64,000 bases of DNA. It comes from Pseudogymnoascus destructans. Its lineage: Eukaryota > Ascomycota > Leotiomycetes > Thelebolales > Thelebolaceae. A program made the translations under genes and the position numbers. Of the stretch, positions 50,473 through 61,001 are shown one piece after another. Position 1 is the first letter of the stretch. Each line of letters begins with the position of its first letter. The notes beneath the pieces are model-generated. The model did no database searches and was not told where the DNA came from. It saw only the letters and a program-made list of their open reading frames with translations. Location of the stretch: contig NW_020167536.1 of assembly GCF_001641265.1 (NCBI RefSeq), forward strand, positions 124,001 through 188,000, in the 5' to 3' direction.

Positions 50473-53400
50473 ATGGCCTCCTTCCTCGAGAGCTCCTACA
50501 GCTTGGTGCACCAGGACAACCTCTCCGATGTGCCCTCCATGTCCGAGCTGCGCACGCAGCTCGAGAAGGGGACCGACGAGACCAAGGTCGACACCATGAA
50601 GCGCATCCTCACAATTATGCTCAATGGCGACCCAATGCCCCAACTTCTCATGCACATCATTCGCTTTGTAATGCCCTCCAAGAGCAAGACTCTCAAGAAG
50701 CTCCTCTATTTCTACTACGAGATTTGCCCCAAGCTCGACGCCAGCGGGAAGCTCAAGCAGGAGATGATCTTAGTCTGGTAGGCTTGCCACATACATCTCC
50801 AATGATGCCTAGCTAACTATAACTGCAGTAACGGAGTGCTACACGATCTCCAGGCTCCGAACGAGTATATCAGGGGGAATACACTCCGTTTCCTGTGCAA
50901 GCTCCGCGAACCTGAGCTCATGGAGCCCCTCCTTTCCTCGGTCCGATCCTGCCTCGAGCACCGCCACGCATACGTCCGCAAGAACGCCGTCTTCGCCGTC
51001 GCCTCCATCTTCCAGCTATCGGAAGCCCTGATCCCCGATGCTGCCGACCTGCTTACCGCCTTCCTTGAGACCGAGAGCGACCACACATGCAAGCGCAACG
51101 CATTCGCCGCGCTCTCAAGCATCAACCACGACAAGGCCTTGGCATACCTCAGCAGCGTCTTCGACGGTATCCCCAACGCCGATGAGCTGATCCAGCTTGT
51201 GGAGTTGGAGTTTATCAGGAAGGATGCGTTCCAGAACCCCCAGAACAAGCCCAAATACCTGCGCCTGATCTTCGATCTCCTCGAGGCGGGTGCTTCCACA
51301 GTGGTCTACGAGGCGGCGTCATCCCTGACGGCATTGACGAACAACCCGGTTGCGGTCAAGGCAGCGGCTTCCAAGTTCATTGAGCTCAGCATCAAGGAGG
51401 CGGATAACAACGTTAAGCTTATCGTTCTCGATCGCGTCGATCAGCTGCGTCGCAAGAATGAGGGTGTTCTGGACGACCTTACCATGGAAATCCTACGCGT
51501 GCTCTCTAGCCCAGATATCGATGTCAGGCGCAAGGCACTCGAGCTGACCCTGGAGATGGTGTCAAGCAAGAACGTGGCTGATGTTGTGCTTCTCCTGAAG
51601 AAGGAATTGACAAAGACTGTTGACCAGGAATACGAGAAGAACAACGAGTACCGCCAGCTCCTCATTCACTCGATACATCAATGCGCCATCAGGTTCTCTG
51701 AAGTCGCGGCAAGTGTTGTTGACCTGCTGATGGATTTCATCGCCGATTTCAACAGCACCTCGGCTGTCGATGTAATCTCGTTCGTAAAGGAGGTTGTCGA
51801 GAAGTTCCCCAAGCTCCGCCAGACTATCGTCGAGAGACTGGTCTCGACCTTGAGCGAGGTTCGCGCCGGAAAGGTTTACCGTGGCGCACTCTGGATTGTC
51901 GGAGAATACTCTACGGAGGCCAGTGACATCAGAGATGCCTGGAAGCGGATACGCGCCAGTTTGGGTGAGATCCCGATACTGGCTTCCGAGCAGCGGCTAC
52001 TGGACGAAGGATCTGAGGGCCAGGAGGAGAAGGAGGCTCACACGAACGGCACCGACAAGCCATCAGCACCGACCGGTTCAAGGAGAGTATTGGCAGACGG
52101 CACATATGCGACCGAAAGCGCCCTCACAAGCACATCCGCAGTACTGGCAAAGTTGGAAGCTGTCAAGGCTGCACAAAAGCCGCCGCTCCGTCAACTTATC
52201 TTGGATGGCGACTACTATCTCGCGAGCGTGCTCTCGTCAACCCTCACAAAACTCGTCATGCGCCACTCGGAAATCTCCAAGGACGAGGCACGAACAAACG
52301 CCCTCCGCGCAGAGGCTATGCTGATCATGATCTCCATCATCCGCGTTGGACAATCGCAGTTCGTCAAGGCTCCTATTGACGAGGACTCGGTGGACAGGAT
52401 CATGTCTTGCGTGCGATCGCTGGCGGAATTCGCACAGAAGAAGGAGCTCGAGACTGTGTTCCTTGAAGACACCCGAAAGGCCTTCAGGGCTATGGTCCAG
52501 GTTGAGGAGAAGAAGCGCGCGGCGAAGGAGGCGGTGGAGAAGGCCAAGACTACGGTCCAGGTTGACGACGTCGTTCAGATCCGCCAGCTCGCTAAGAAGA
52601 ATGCCAGCGATGGCGCTAATGAGATTGAGCTCGATCTCGAGAAGGCCACGGGAGGTGACACTGCAACTGAAGATCTCTCGTCGAAACTCAGCCGCGTCGT
52701 CCAGCTCACTGGTTTCTCGGATCCCGTCTATGCCGAGGCATACGTCAAGGTCCACCAATTCGATATCGTCCTCGATGTCCTGCTAGTCAACCAGACCACC
52801 GAGACTCTGCAAAACCTGTCCGTCGAGTTCGCCACCCTCGGTGACCTCAAGGTCGTTGAGCGCCCGACGACGCAGAACCTCGGCCCCCACGACTTCCAGA
52901 ACGTCCAGTGCACCATCAAGGTCTCATCCACCGACACCGGCGTCATCTTCGGCAACGTGGTTTACGACGGCCAGAGCTCCACCGACAACAACGTCGTCAT
53001 CCTCAACGACGTCCACGTCGACATTATGGACTACATCCAGCCGGCCACCTGCACCGAGACGCAGTTCCGCACCATGTGGACCGAGTTTGAGTGGGAGAAC
53101 AAGGTCAACATCAACTCCAAGGCGAAGTCGCTGAGGGAGTTCTTGACACAGCTTATGGCGTGCACAAATATGACGTGTCTGACCCCGGAGGCTTCGCTAA
53201 AGGGCGACTGCCAGTTCTTGAGTGCGAATCTGTACGCGCGTAGTGTGTTTGGTACGTTTTTTACCCTTCTTTCTTTCCCTCTTCTGCCCTTCTTCACTCT
53301 TGCCAGGTATACAGAATGTTCACTAACATATCACAGGCGAGGACGCACTAGCAAACTTAAGTATCGAGAAGGAGGGTGACGACGGCCCCGTCACAGGTTT

Positions 53401-53485
53401 CGTGCGCATCCGCAGTCGCTCACAAGGCCTAGCGCTAAGCCTAGGCTCGCTGAAGGGCCTCAACAAGGTCGGAGAGGTGGCTTGA
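50473..53485 (+). CDS. SEC26: Coatomer subunit beta (beta-COP)
   Basis: Three exons: 50473-50777, 50829-53251 and 53337-53485 (958 aa, expected length). Part of the COPI coat for Golgi-to-ER and intra-Golgi transport. Starts MASFLESSYSLVHQDN. The N-terminal HEAT/adaptin-like solenoid (about 20-530) has NTLRFLCKLREPELMEPL and HRHAYVRKNAVFAVASI. An acidic linker with KEAHTNG is at about 410-420. Then coatomer-beta C-terminal and appendage regions (VQLTGFSDPVYAEAYVKVHQFDI, FGNVVYDG, NDVHVDIMDYIQP, FRTMWTEFEWENKV). The final exon encodes GFVRIRSRSQGLALSLG, the usual end. Confidence 0.96.
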
Positions 53486-54156
53486 GCAGGGCCAGCTGCC
53501 AGATAGTTGAAAAAGAGGGGGTTGGGTTACGGAACACACTAGAGCACCGTCACTTATGCCTCGTCCGGTGGGGTGAGCCGGCTGCAAAATCGATGAATTA
53601 TGGGGGCTGTGTCATGTCTAGGTATGCTGTGGGGCTTTATGATTGTGATGGAAGAAGGGGGGGATGTAGTGCTAGAAGCGTTACATGGGTATATAATGCG
53701 AGCCACGCCGTGTTTTGCGAAGAGAGGAGGCGCAAGAAAAGAAGCATAAGGCGTTTTTTTATTTGGAGACATGGGCATTTGCAATAGTAAAGAATTGATA
53801 AATGAAAAGGATTCGACAATGTCTGTGTGTTTATTCGGGGGGAAATTCACTGGACAGGAACCCAGACCAACCTCCTCGGCGTTACTGTTCCGGCCGGCCC
53901 GTAGTCCAACTACTAAACCACTACTACACACTACAACTACAACCTTCCTTAGTAAGGTAGCCTGGGTAACGACCACCATTACCGGTATTACTACCTACCT
54001 CTCTTATACTCACTGTCTTTGTCCTCTCTCCTTCTCCTCCTTCTCTCCTCCTTCTCTCTGCCTTCCTCTCTCTCCCCTCCTACTTATTCTCAAGCAAGAA
54101 ACCAAAACGAAAGGCATATATACAGCATGCTTAAACCACCACACTCGCTATAAGTA
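53486..54156. other. Intergenic between SEC26 and LCB4
   Basis: SEC26 3' region, then pyrimidine-rich leader (CTCCTTCTC-type tracts, 54015-54085) typical of fungal promoters. No gene seen. Confidence 0.55.
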
Positions 54157-55979
54157 ATGACTGACCACGCAACACCCGCATCGCCCACCCCGGCCTCTAG
54201 CGACCCCTTCATGGACCCCGCTGCCCCCGACGCCTCTGGCGATGGAGACATCGACTTCGCGCGTGACACCACCCTCGCGGTAGGCAAGGATGCCAGCCTG
54301 ACCCTCGGCACCGAGTCGCTGATTGTACTTGGTGAGCACTCCTCTTCCCCTCTCCCCGCGCCCCTGCGCCCGACAGCCCAGCATTGGGCAGCACAGACAC
54401 GATACATGAAGCCAAACTAACGGGCTGCTTTGCGCCTAGATGACGATTTTCAAAAGGACGGAAAGACGTCGTGCTGCGCGCTGTGCAGGCCCGGTACGCA
54501 CCCCCGCTGCGCGCACTCGTCACAGCACCAGCGAGACACCGCAATCCAACAACAGAACTGACGGTGCAAACAGGAAGCTCAAACACCCGCGCCATCCCCT
54601 TCGACAACGTCCTCTGGGCCGAAACCTCCGACACCCTCCTCACAATCTCCTTCGCCGCCCCCATCTCCAAAACTGCCGTCCGCCCAGAATTACTCACCTA
54701 CCCCCTCCCCCTCGACCCGGGACCCGCACGCATCTGGATCGCGAAGCTCCTCGACCGCGCGTACGGCGAGTCGCAGAAGCGCAAGCGCGCGAAGGTCCTC
54801 CTCAACCCACATGCCGGGAAGGGCAGCGCTGTGAAATGGTGGATCAGGGACATTGAACCGATTCTCCGCGCTGCACGCATCGAGCTCGATGTACACACCA
54901 CCTCGAGCCAGGGGGAGGCGGTCACGATTGCAGAAAAATTGGATATTGAGGCGTACGATATGGTGGTCTCGTGCTCGGGGGATGGACTACCGCATGAGGT
55001 TTTCAATGGGCTGGGAAAGCGCCCTGATGCTCGGCGTGCGCTTGCCAAAATTGCGGTCGTGCAGATGCCTTGCGGTAGCGGTAATGCGATGAGCTGCAAC
55101 CTGACGGGCAGCTCAAGTCCCAGTCTCGCAGCGCTGGCGACGGTCAAGGGTGTCGTGACGCCACTGGATCTCATCTCCATCACGCAAGGGTCGACGCGCA
55201 CGCTGTCCTTCCTGTCGCAGTCAGTTGGCATCGTGGCCGAGTCCGATCTAGCGACTGAGAATATCCGCTGGATGGGGCAGGCGCGCTTCACCTACGGCTT
55301 CCTAACCCGACTGCTAAAGAAGAGAATATACCCGTGTGATTTGGCCGTCAAGGTGGCGATTGAGGATAAGGCCGCGATTAGGGAGCATTATCGCCAAGAG
55401 TGTGAGAAGAGGGGTACACTAGGTGAGAGGCGCGGGAACAAGGATGAGAATGATGATGATTCGGCGGCGAGCACGAGCGCGGCGGGTGATGAGGGGTTGC
55501 CGACGCTGAGGTACGGGACAGTCAATGATAAGTTGCCATCGGACTGGGTGAACATTCCCTATGACACGATGGGCAATTTCTACTGCGGTAATGTAAGATG
55601 CCTCCCACCATTCCCATTTTTGTTAAAAGCAAGTTATTAACATAAGTAGATGTCCTACATGGCCGCCGACACAAACTTCTTCCCCGCCACCCTTCCCAAC
55701 GACGGCCTCATGGATTTGGTCTGCATCGATGGCCGTATCGCGCGCACCGCCGCGGTTGACCTCATGCTCGCCGTCGAGAATAACAAGTTCTTCGACAAGC
55801 CGCTCGTCAGCTACCGCAAGGTGCTGGGATACCGCATCATGCCTCGCGAGCAGGAGTCGGGATACATCAGCATCGACGGAGAGAGGGTGCCGTTCGAGCC
55901 GTTTCAGGCGGAGATTCATCGGGGGTTGGGGACTGTGTTGAGTTGCTCGAGGTGGAAGTACGAAGCGCAGGGTCCATAG
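54157..55979 (+). CDS. LCB4: Sphingoid long-chain base kinase
   Basis: Four exons: 54157-54331, 54440-54493, 54574-55592 and 55650-55979 (525 aa). Phosphorylates sphingoid bases with ATP, controlling the ceramide/long-chain-base balance at membranes. Catalytic signatures: VLLNPHAGKGSA (from about residue 151), SCSGDGLPHEVFNGLG (the usual GGDG reads SGDG, as in several sphingosine kinases), MPCGSGNAMSCNL, and the C-terminal FFPATLPNDGLMDLV...GYISIDGERVPFEPFQAEIH. A short acidic low-complexity insertion at about 425-455 (KDENDDDSAASTSAA) is likely a surface loop. Exon 2 (54 bp) encodes a Cys-rich segment. Confidence 0.94.
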
Positions 55980-56310
55980 TTGGAGGTTGTCTTACAGGGG
56001 GGTATGGGATAAGGGATGATGGATAGGATAGCGTTTGGAGGTCAGTTTGCGTCGCGTCATGGCATGATATACCCAGGAGTTGCCATAGTCGAGGACGCTT
56101 GTATAATAGACTTGTGTAGATTGTACAGAATGCATTAATCGTCACCTCTTGCCAACACCAGACGCCGCTGTCCCTCCCATGCACTCCACAGTCTACTGCA
56201 TTCCTCCCATCTCCTGCTCAAGCACGTACATCACTTTTTGTTCACTCGCAAAACCCCCCCATCCCTCATCCTCCTCTATCTCCTGCTCAAGCACGTACAT
56301 CACTTTTTGT
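55980..56310. other. Convergent 3' regions of LCB4 and RRP1
   Basis: 331 bp between stop codons. Contains one copy of the 69-bp duplication that spans the RRP1 C-terminus. Confidence 0.6.
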
Positions 56311-56346
56311 TCACTCCGCAAAACCCCCCCATCCCTCATCCTCCTC
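56209..56346. repeat. 69-bp tandem duplication over the RRP1 C-terminus
   Basis: Copies 56209-56277 and 56278-56346 are almost identical. The right copy has one extra C at about 56316-56318, which shifts frame and creates the present RRP1 stop. Confidence 0.9.
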
Positions 56347-57166
56347 CATCACCACATCCTCCTTCTCATTCCCCGGCAACCTCTCATCGGCCAGCGCCTC
56401 CTTACACTTCTTCCTCACACTCTTCGTCGGGCTCTCCTTCCCCAACACCTGCACTGGGTCCAACAACACCTCAAGCTCGACCCCCTTCCTCTTCTCCCCC
56501 AACCCCCCCGCCCGCTCCAACTCATCAACCCAAACATCAATAACATGATACCTCATCCCATTCGGCACCCCCCTCGCCGTCGGCTCTAGCGGCCCCTCCC
56601 TTAGCACCCTCATCTGCTCCTCCACCACCTCCGCCTTCCACCCCGCATCCGCACACTGCGCAAACGCAGCCCCAACATACCGACGTGTGAGCAATAGAAA
56701 CTTCTCCATCCTTAACACATCAATCCTCGTCCACTCCCTCGCCATAGTCGTCCAGAACGCGGCTGTGAACGCGGTGCGATTGCTCGTGTGCGTGATGGCA
56801 GGGAGGGCGGCGAGGGAGGCGGCGAGGGATTGCTGGGGGAGTGGGCGGTCGGTGAGCCACATTGTGTAGAAGAGCGCGGTGTGGAGCTTGAGGAGAGCGT
56901 CTTGGGGGAGGGCGCGGCGGCCGGAGAGGTAGGTGCGGAGGGAGTCGAGGGCGTTGGTGCGGGTTTGGCGGTCTAGGGGGGGTTAGTGGGGTGTTTCTGG
57001 AGGTGGATGGGGAGGTGGATGGGGAGATGGATGGGGAGATGGATGGGGAGATGGATGGGGAGATGGATGGGGAGATGGATGGGGAGGAGGGAGAATTACC
57101 TGGAGAGGCGAGTTGTTTGACGAAGGGGGTTTGGGAGAGGTCGGGGGTTGAGGTTGAGTCCGTCAT
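56311..57166 (-). CDS. RRP1: Ribosomal RNA processing protein RRP1 (Nop52 family)
   Basis: Two exons: 57166-57100 and 56972-56311 (242 aa). Nucleolar factor for 60S subunit biogenesis and ITS processing. Seen: TPFVKQLASPDRQTRTNALDSLRTYLSG, LLKLHTALFYTMWLTDRPLPQQ, AFWTTMAREWTRIDVLRMEKFLLLTRRYV and VPNGMRYHVIDVWVDEL, the Nop52 pattern. The acidic C-terminus (MEEDEGWGGFAE) ends at a stop made by a 1-base shift inside a tandem duplication; the neighbouring copy lacks the shift and stays open for 17 more codons. The intron (56973-57099) contains seven copies of a 12-bp minisatellite. Confidence 0.9.
57001..57087. repeat. 12-bp minisatellite in the RRP1 intron
   Basis: Seven copies of GGATGGGGAGAT or GGATGGGGAGGT. 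The unit length is a multiple of three and on the coding strand it stays open (Ser-Pro-Ser-Ile repeats), so intron retention would add a repeat peptide before later sequence is read in another frame. Confidence 0.93.
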
Positions 57167-57979
57167 ATTTGCGGTTTGGAGAGACTTTCTTATCTCTCTT
57201 TTTGTCTGGGAGGTAGAAAGATCGACGTCGTATGCGTCTAGTTTTTGAGGGGACGAATATTCTCGAATCGTCTACAGCTCGTCACGGTGTCGAGGAGCTA
57301 GGATTGTAAGAGCGAGGGGGTTCTGGCTTCTGTCGCGGCTACAACAGGCGCTAAGGCGGGGGACGGGTTTTTGAGGTGTCGGCGATAAATAAATTTTGGA
57401 GGAGAATTTGGCGCGGGGGCGCTAGGCGCGGGGCGCTATGTGCGGGAGTGGCGTGCAGTAGCGTACGGTCGATTGGGCTTGGCGGAGGGGTGAGGATGTG
57501 ATGATGTTATTTATTTGATTTATATGATTTATATGATTTATTTATTTGGGGAGAGATGAAGGTGATATTATTATAGTAATCAGGATGAACTGAATTTGGG
57601 TTTACTATATTTTTTTATTATTAATTATTCGGTAAATGAAAATTATAAAATGCCAACACTGACGTCTTCAACTACTGACCAAGCTATTTGCAGAGCATAA
57701 AAGCTATAAAAGGGAGCGAGATCAGCCTCCGGATATATTTAACTCTCGAATATTAGGAATTATGTCTTTGTCTATCTCGCCGAAAGCAGTCTCTGGTCCT
57801 GACAAAGAGCCGGTGGTGACAATGAAGCTACACCCTCTAACAGAACCTCTTCTTCGAAATCTACTATTAAATGGCCGACCTTCCTCCCCAAAAATTGCAG
57901 CCATGGCATTTATTCAATTTACTCTTCATCGCCTGTCTTAATATATATCTCCTTATAAATATATTTATCACTCAGTAGT
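57167..57979. promoter_or_regulatory. Divergent region of RRP1 and the SET methyltransferase
   Basis: 813 bp. GC-rich near RRP1, then markedly AT-rich (57500-57960) with TTATTTATTTGATTTATATGATTT-like tracts before the next start. No gene recognised. Confidence 0.5.
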
Positions 57980-59392
57980 ATGGTCAAGGTCAAGCGAGCA
58001 CCCAAATCCATGATCGGGGTCAACCGAGGCATGGTGGCCCGTGCACGGGCCCTCTCCGCCTTGTTGTCAACCTCCCACCTACAACTTTCAAATTCCAAGA
58101 CTCGACCTCAGCCTCGCGACGATCGCGACCGTCAACACCACCAGAAGCACCCAACGAAGATGCCAGTTGACGACATGAGGGAAAGACACCGTCTGTACCA
58201 TGGGACGACGAATGTATGTGATCTGACTTAAATTTTACATTTGAAGCCAATATTAACTCATTGCGATCCAGCCCGCCCATGAGCTCGACCTAAGTGTCCT
58301 GAATACAAAACGTCACATCTCCAGGCACCCGAGCATCGCCAAGGTCCAAAATCAAGATGAAAGCGATGAGGTTGTTTTCTTGTACGACACAAAGAGCTTG
58401 GAGAAGGAAAAGGGTGGCTGTAATTGGTGTGAGCTCGCCAGCTTCACCACGCACTCGGATTACCCCGTCACCGTAACCAACAACGTGGACAACGCCAGGT
58501 TTCCAGAGGGATTCCACTTTATCGAGCACTCAATCTTGCGCGAAGGTGTTGCACGTGCGGACGCGGGGTTTAGGATGGGGTGTGAATGCGTGGAAGATGG
58601 GGATTGCGAGTTCCGGGGCTGCTATTGCATTCAGGATATGGAGGCAAAGACAAACAAACTGGGGCAACCAAAAAAAGCGAACGCATATCTGTCGAAAGGG
58701 CCAAAGGCCGGCTGTTTGCGGAAGGATATACTCGACAGCAGATTGGTGCTTTATGAGTGCCACGAGTCTTGCGCTTGCTCAAAAAATTGCATCAACCGCA
58801 TTGTCGAGCAAGGGAGGAAGGTGCCGTTGGAGATTTTTCGGACATCTGATGGCCGTGGTTGGGGTAAGTGTCTTTCTCACCCACCTCCGAATCTGCACAA
58901 ATTCTAACCTAACCAGGAGTACGATCAAGCGTAACTATCAAGGAGGGGCAATTCGTCGATAAATACGTGGGCGAGATCATCACGAGCGCAGAAGCGCAGC
59001 GTCGCCGGGAGGATAGTCGTGTCGCCCAGCGCAAGGACATCTATCTGTTTGCACTCGACAAGTTCTCCGACCCCGACTCGATCGATGAGCGTCTCTCAGG
59101 ACCCTGCTTGGAGGTCGACGGCGAGTTCATGGCTGGGCCAACCCGTTTCATCAACCACTCCTGCGATCCCAATCTGCGAATCTTTGCGCGCGTGGGCGAT
59201 CACGCTGATAAACACATCCATGACTTGGCTTTCTTTGCAATCCATGATATTCCGGCTGGAGAAGAACTGACCTTTGACTATGTGGATGGGCTGGAGGGGG
59301 ATTTGGCCGAGGATGGCAAGGTTCAGAAGCACCATAAGGATATGACTGAGTGCTTGTGCGGTGCGCCGGAGTGCAGGAAGTTTCTGTGGTAA
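57980..59392 (+). CDS. dim-5: Histone H3 lysine-9 methyltransferase (DIM-5/KMT1/Clr4-like)
   Basis: Three exons: 57980-58213, 58272-58863 and 58917-59392 (433 aa). Deposits H3K9 methylation for heterochromatin and, in many filamentous fungi, DNA methylation over transposons. The N-terminal 80 residues are basic without a recognisable chromodomain. The pre-SET zinc cluster is present (MGCECVEDGDCEFRGCYCIQD, then KAGCLRKD and YECHESCACSKNCINR). The SET domain follows (GRGWGVRSSVTIKEGQFVDKY, RFINHSCDPNL with N355, EELTFDYVDG), then the post-SET CLCGAPECRKFLW that supplies the fourth zinc site. All SAM-binding and catalytic residues I can check are present. Its neighbours are unrelated housekeeping genes. 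Confidence 0.94.
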
Positions 59393-59748
59393 TTGAGCGG
59401 GTTGCGGGGCGGGATATATCTTGGGGGGCGTGTTTGAGCATTTACGGCGTCATGATACCCGGTTTTTGTTGTGTTGGAGTACAGATCCTCGCATGTTTGG
59501 CATGACTCTCGGAATGCATAGAGCTCATTTCACATAACAGTGTCCACTATGATATACATAGATCCAGTGACGTGTAAATACACAGTTACTCCAAATGGAA
59601 TTCAAGAGATAAAATTCCATGATTTTAAAATGCTGGTAAAATCGTGAGCTATACAGCGGCACAAGTACATGGAGCTCATCCCACAACTCGTCGCCTCTTA
59701 AATTAACAATGATATACAGTGACCCAGTACCCTGTAACAACCCACCCT
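59393..59748. other. Convergent 3' regions of the SET gene and CENP-H
   Basis: 356 bp, AT-rich in the middle. GATATACA(G/T)(A/T)G(A/T)(T/C)CCAGT recurs at about 59552 and 59712. No gene seen. Confidence 0.5.
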
Positions 59749-60593
59749 CTACTCGTCATCGCTATCATCATCTAGCACCAACGCCCTCAACTTCTCATCC
59801 CTCGCCCAGTCCACCCCACTCCCCGCCACAACCCCACTCGCAACCCCCTTCATCAACCTCCACCTCTGCCGACTCCTCCTCACCTCCCGCTCCATCTCCT
59901 CAATCTTCCCCCTCATCTCTGGATCCGTGATATCCCCCTTCTTCTGCCCTTCCACCTGCTCCGCAAGCCCCACCATCCTGCCCGCCAACTCCGTGTTACT
60001 CCGCGCCAGCACCACTTGCTCCGCCTCGACGGCTGTGAGTGCTTCTCTGGCAGCGAGCACCTGCGCCGCTGTGGCTGCAAGTTCCGTAGATACGTCGTCG
60101 CGCTGCTGAACCAACGGGAGGAGGTCCCTGCGGGGTCAGTCAGTTTGGCAGTTACATATGGGAGCCGCGGGCAAGCAAACCGTTCTATCGGACTAGCATT
60201 CGACCCAGCATGCACAGCATTCAGTATCGGATTCGCCACCAGGATACCCTCGGCGATACTCTTCTTCAACGAATACCGCGCTTTAGCTTCTAACAGCGCC
60301 TTCTGCTCGGCTTGGAGGTCTTCATCGGTGACTTCCTCGGCAGATGCTATGGGGTGTTAGATCACGTGCATCGTAGCGAGGGGGTTCGACTTACCATCCT
60401 GCGTGGCTTCTGGGGCGCTGAGTAGGCCGATCTCGAGCTGGAGCTCTTCGAGACGGTCGTAGAGGTCGAGGATTTGTCGCTCGAGTTCGGAGAGTTGCAG
60501 CTCAGTGAAGCTGTCTTTTGGGACGTCAGGGTTCGTGATTTCTAGACCAGCGATTCCGCTCGCGGCGGCGGCGTCGATGTCTGGCGTAGACAT
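59749..60593 (-). CDS. Kinetochore protein CENP-H (Mcm16/Fta3 family)
   Basis: Three exons: 60593-60395, 60346-60181 and 60127-59749 (247 aa). Member of the constitutive centromere-associated network. Mostly coiled coil: LSELERQILDLYDRLEELQLEIG, then about 120-200 (AQVLAAREALTAVEAEQVVL). The C-terminal CENP-H signature is RQRWRLMKGVASGVVAGSGVDWARDEKLRALVLD, followed by an acidic end DDDSDDE. Head-to-head with ATG11 with 408 bp between starts. The call rests on the RWRLMKGV...GSGVDWA motif, which I consider diagnostic for fungal CENP-H. Confidence 0.85.
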
Positions 60594-61001
60594 TTATTTA
60601 TTTTTGATGCTGCAATTCTTTGTGAAAGATGTGTATGTGGCTGTGAATATGGCAGTCAATGTGAAATATGAGTCTTTATCAGTCAGTATAGGCGTAGAAA
60701 TGACGGATATCGACTCTTATGCATCCCAGTAACTCCAGCATAAACAAACACGGCCACAGTGGCTGACGCCCTTTAGCGCAATCGCGGCGCGGGATAAATG
60801 TGCCTGTGGCGGCGTGTGACGGGGTAACTTACAAGGTGACGGGTGGGACTGACCCTCCATGCCTTAGCTCCGTCCTCCCAGGTCACTCACTTATTGCTAC
60901 CTCCGTCCAGCCCGCGCGACCTCTTCCTTCTCGCGACGTCCACCTCCGAACTCCTCCTCTCTTCATGTTACCTTCCGAAGCTGTAGACGGAGCCCAGCGA
61001 T
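60594..61001. promoter_or_regulatory. Divergent promoter of CENP-H and ATG11
   Basis: 408 bp between start codons. No clear TATA; a CT-rich tract (60840-60960) precedes ATG11. No ORF supported. Confidence 0.5.
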
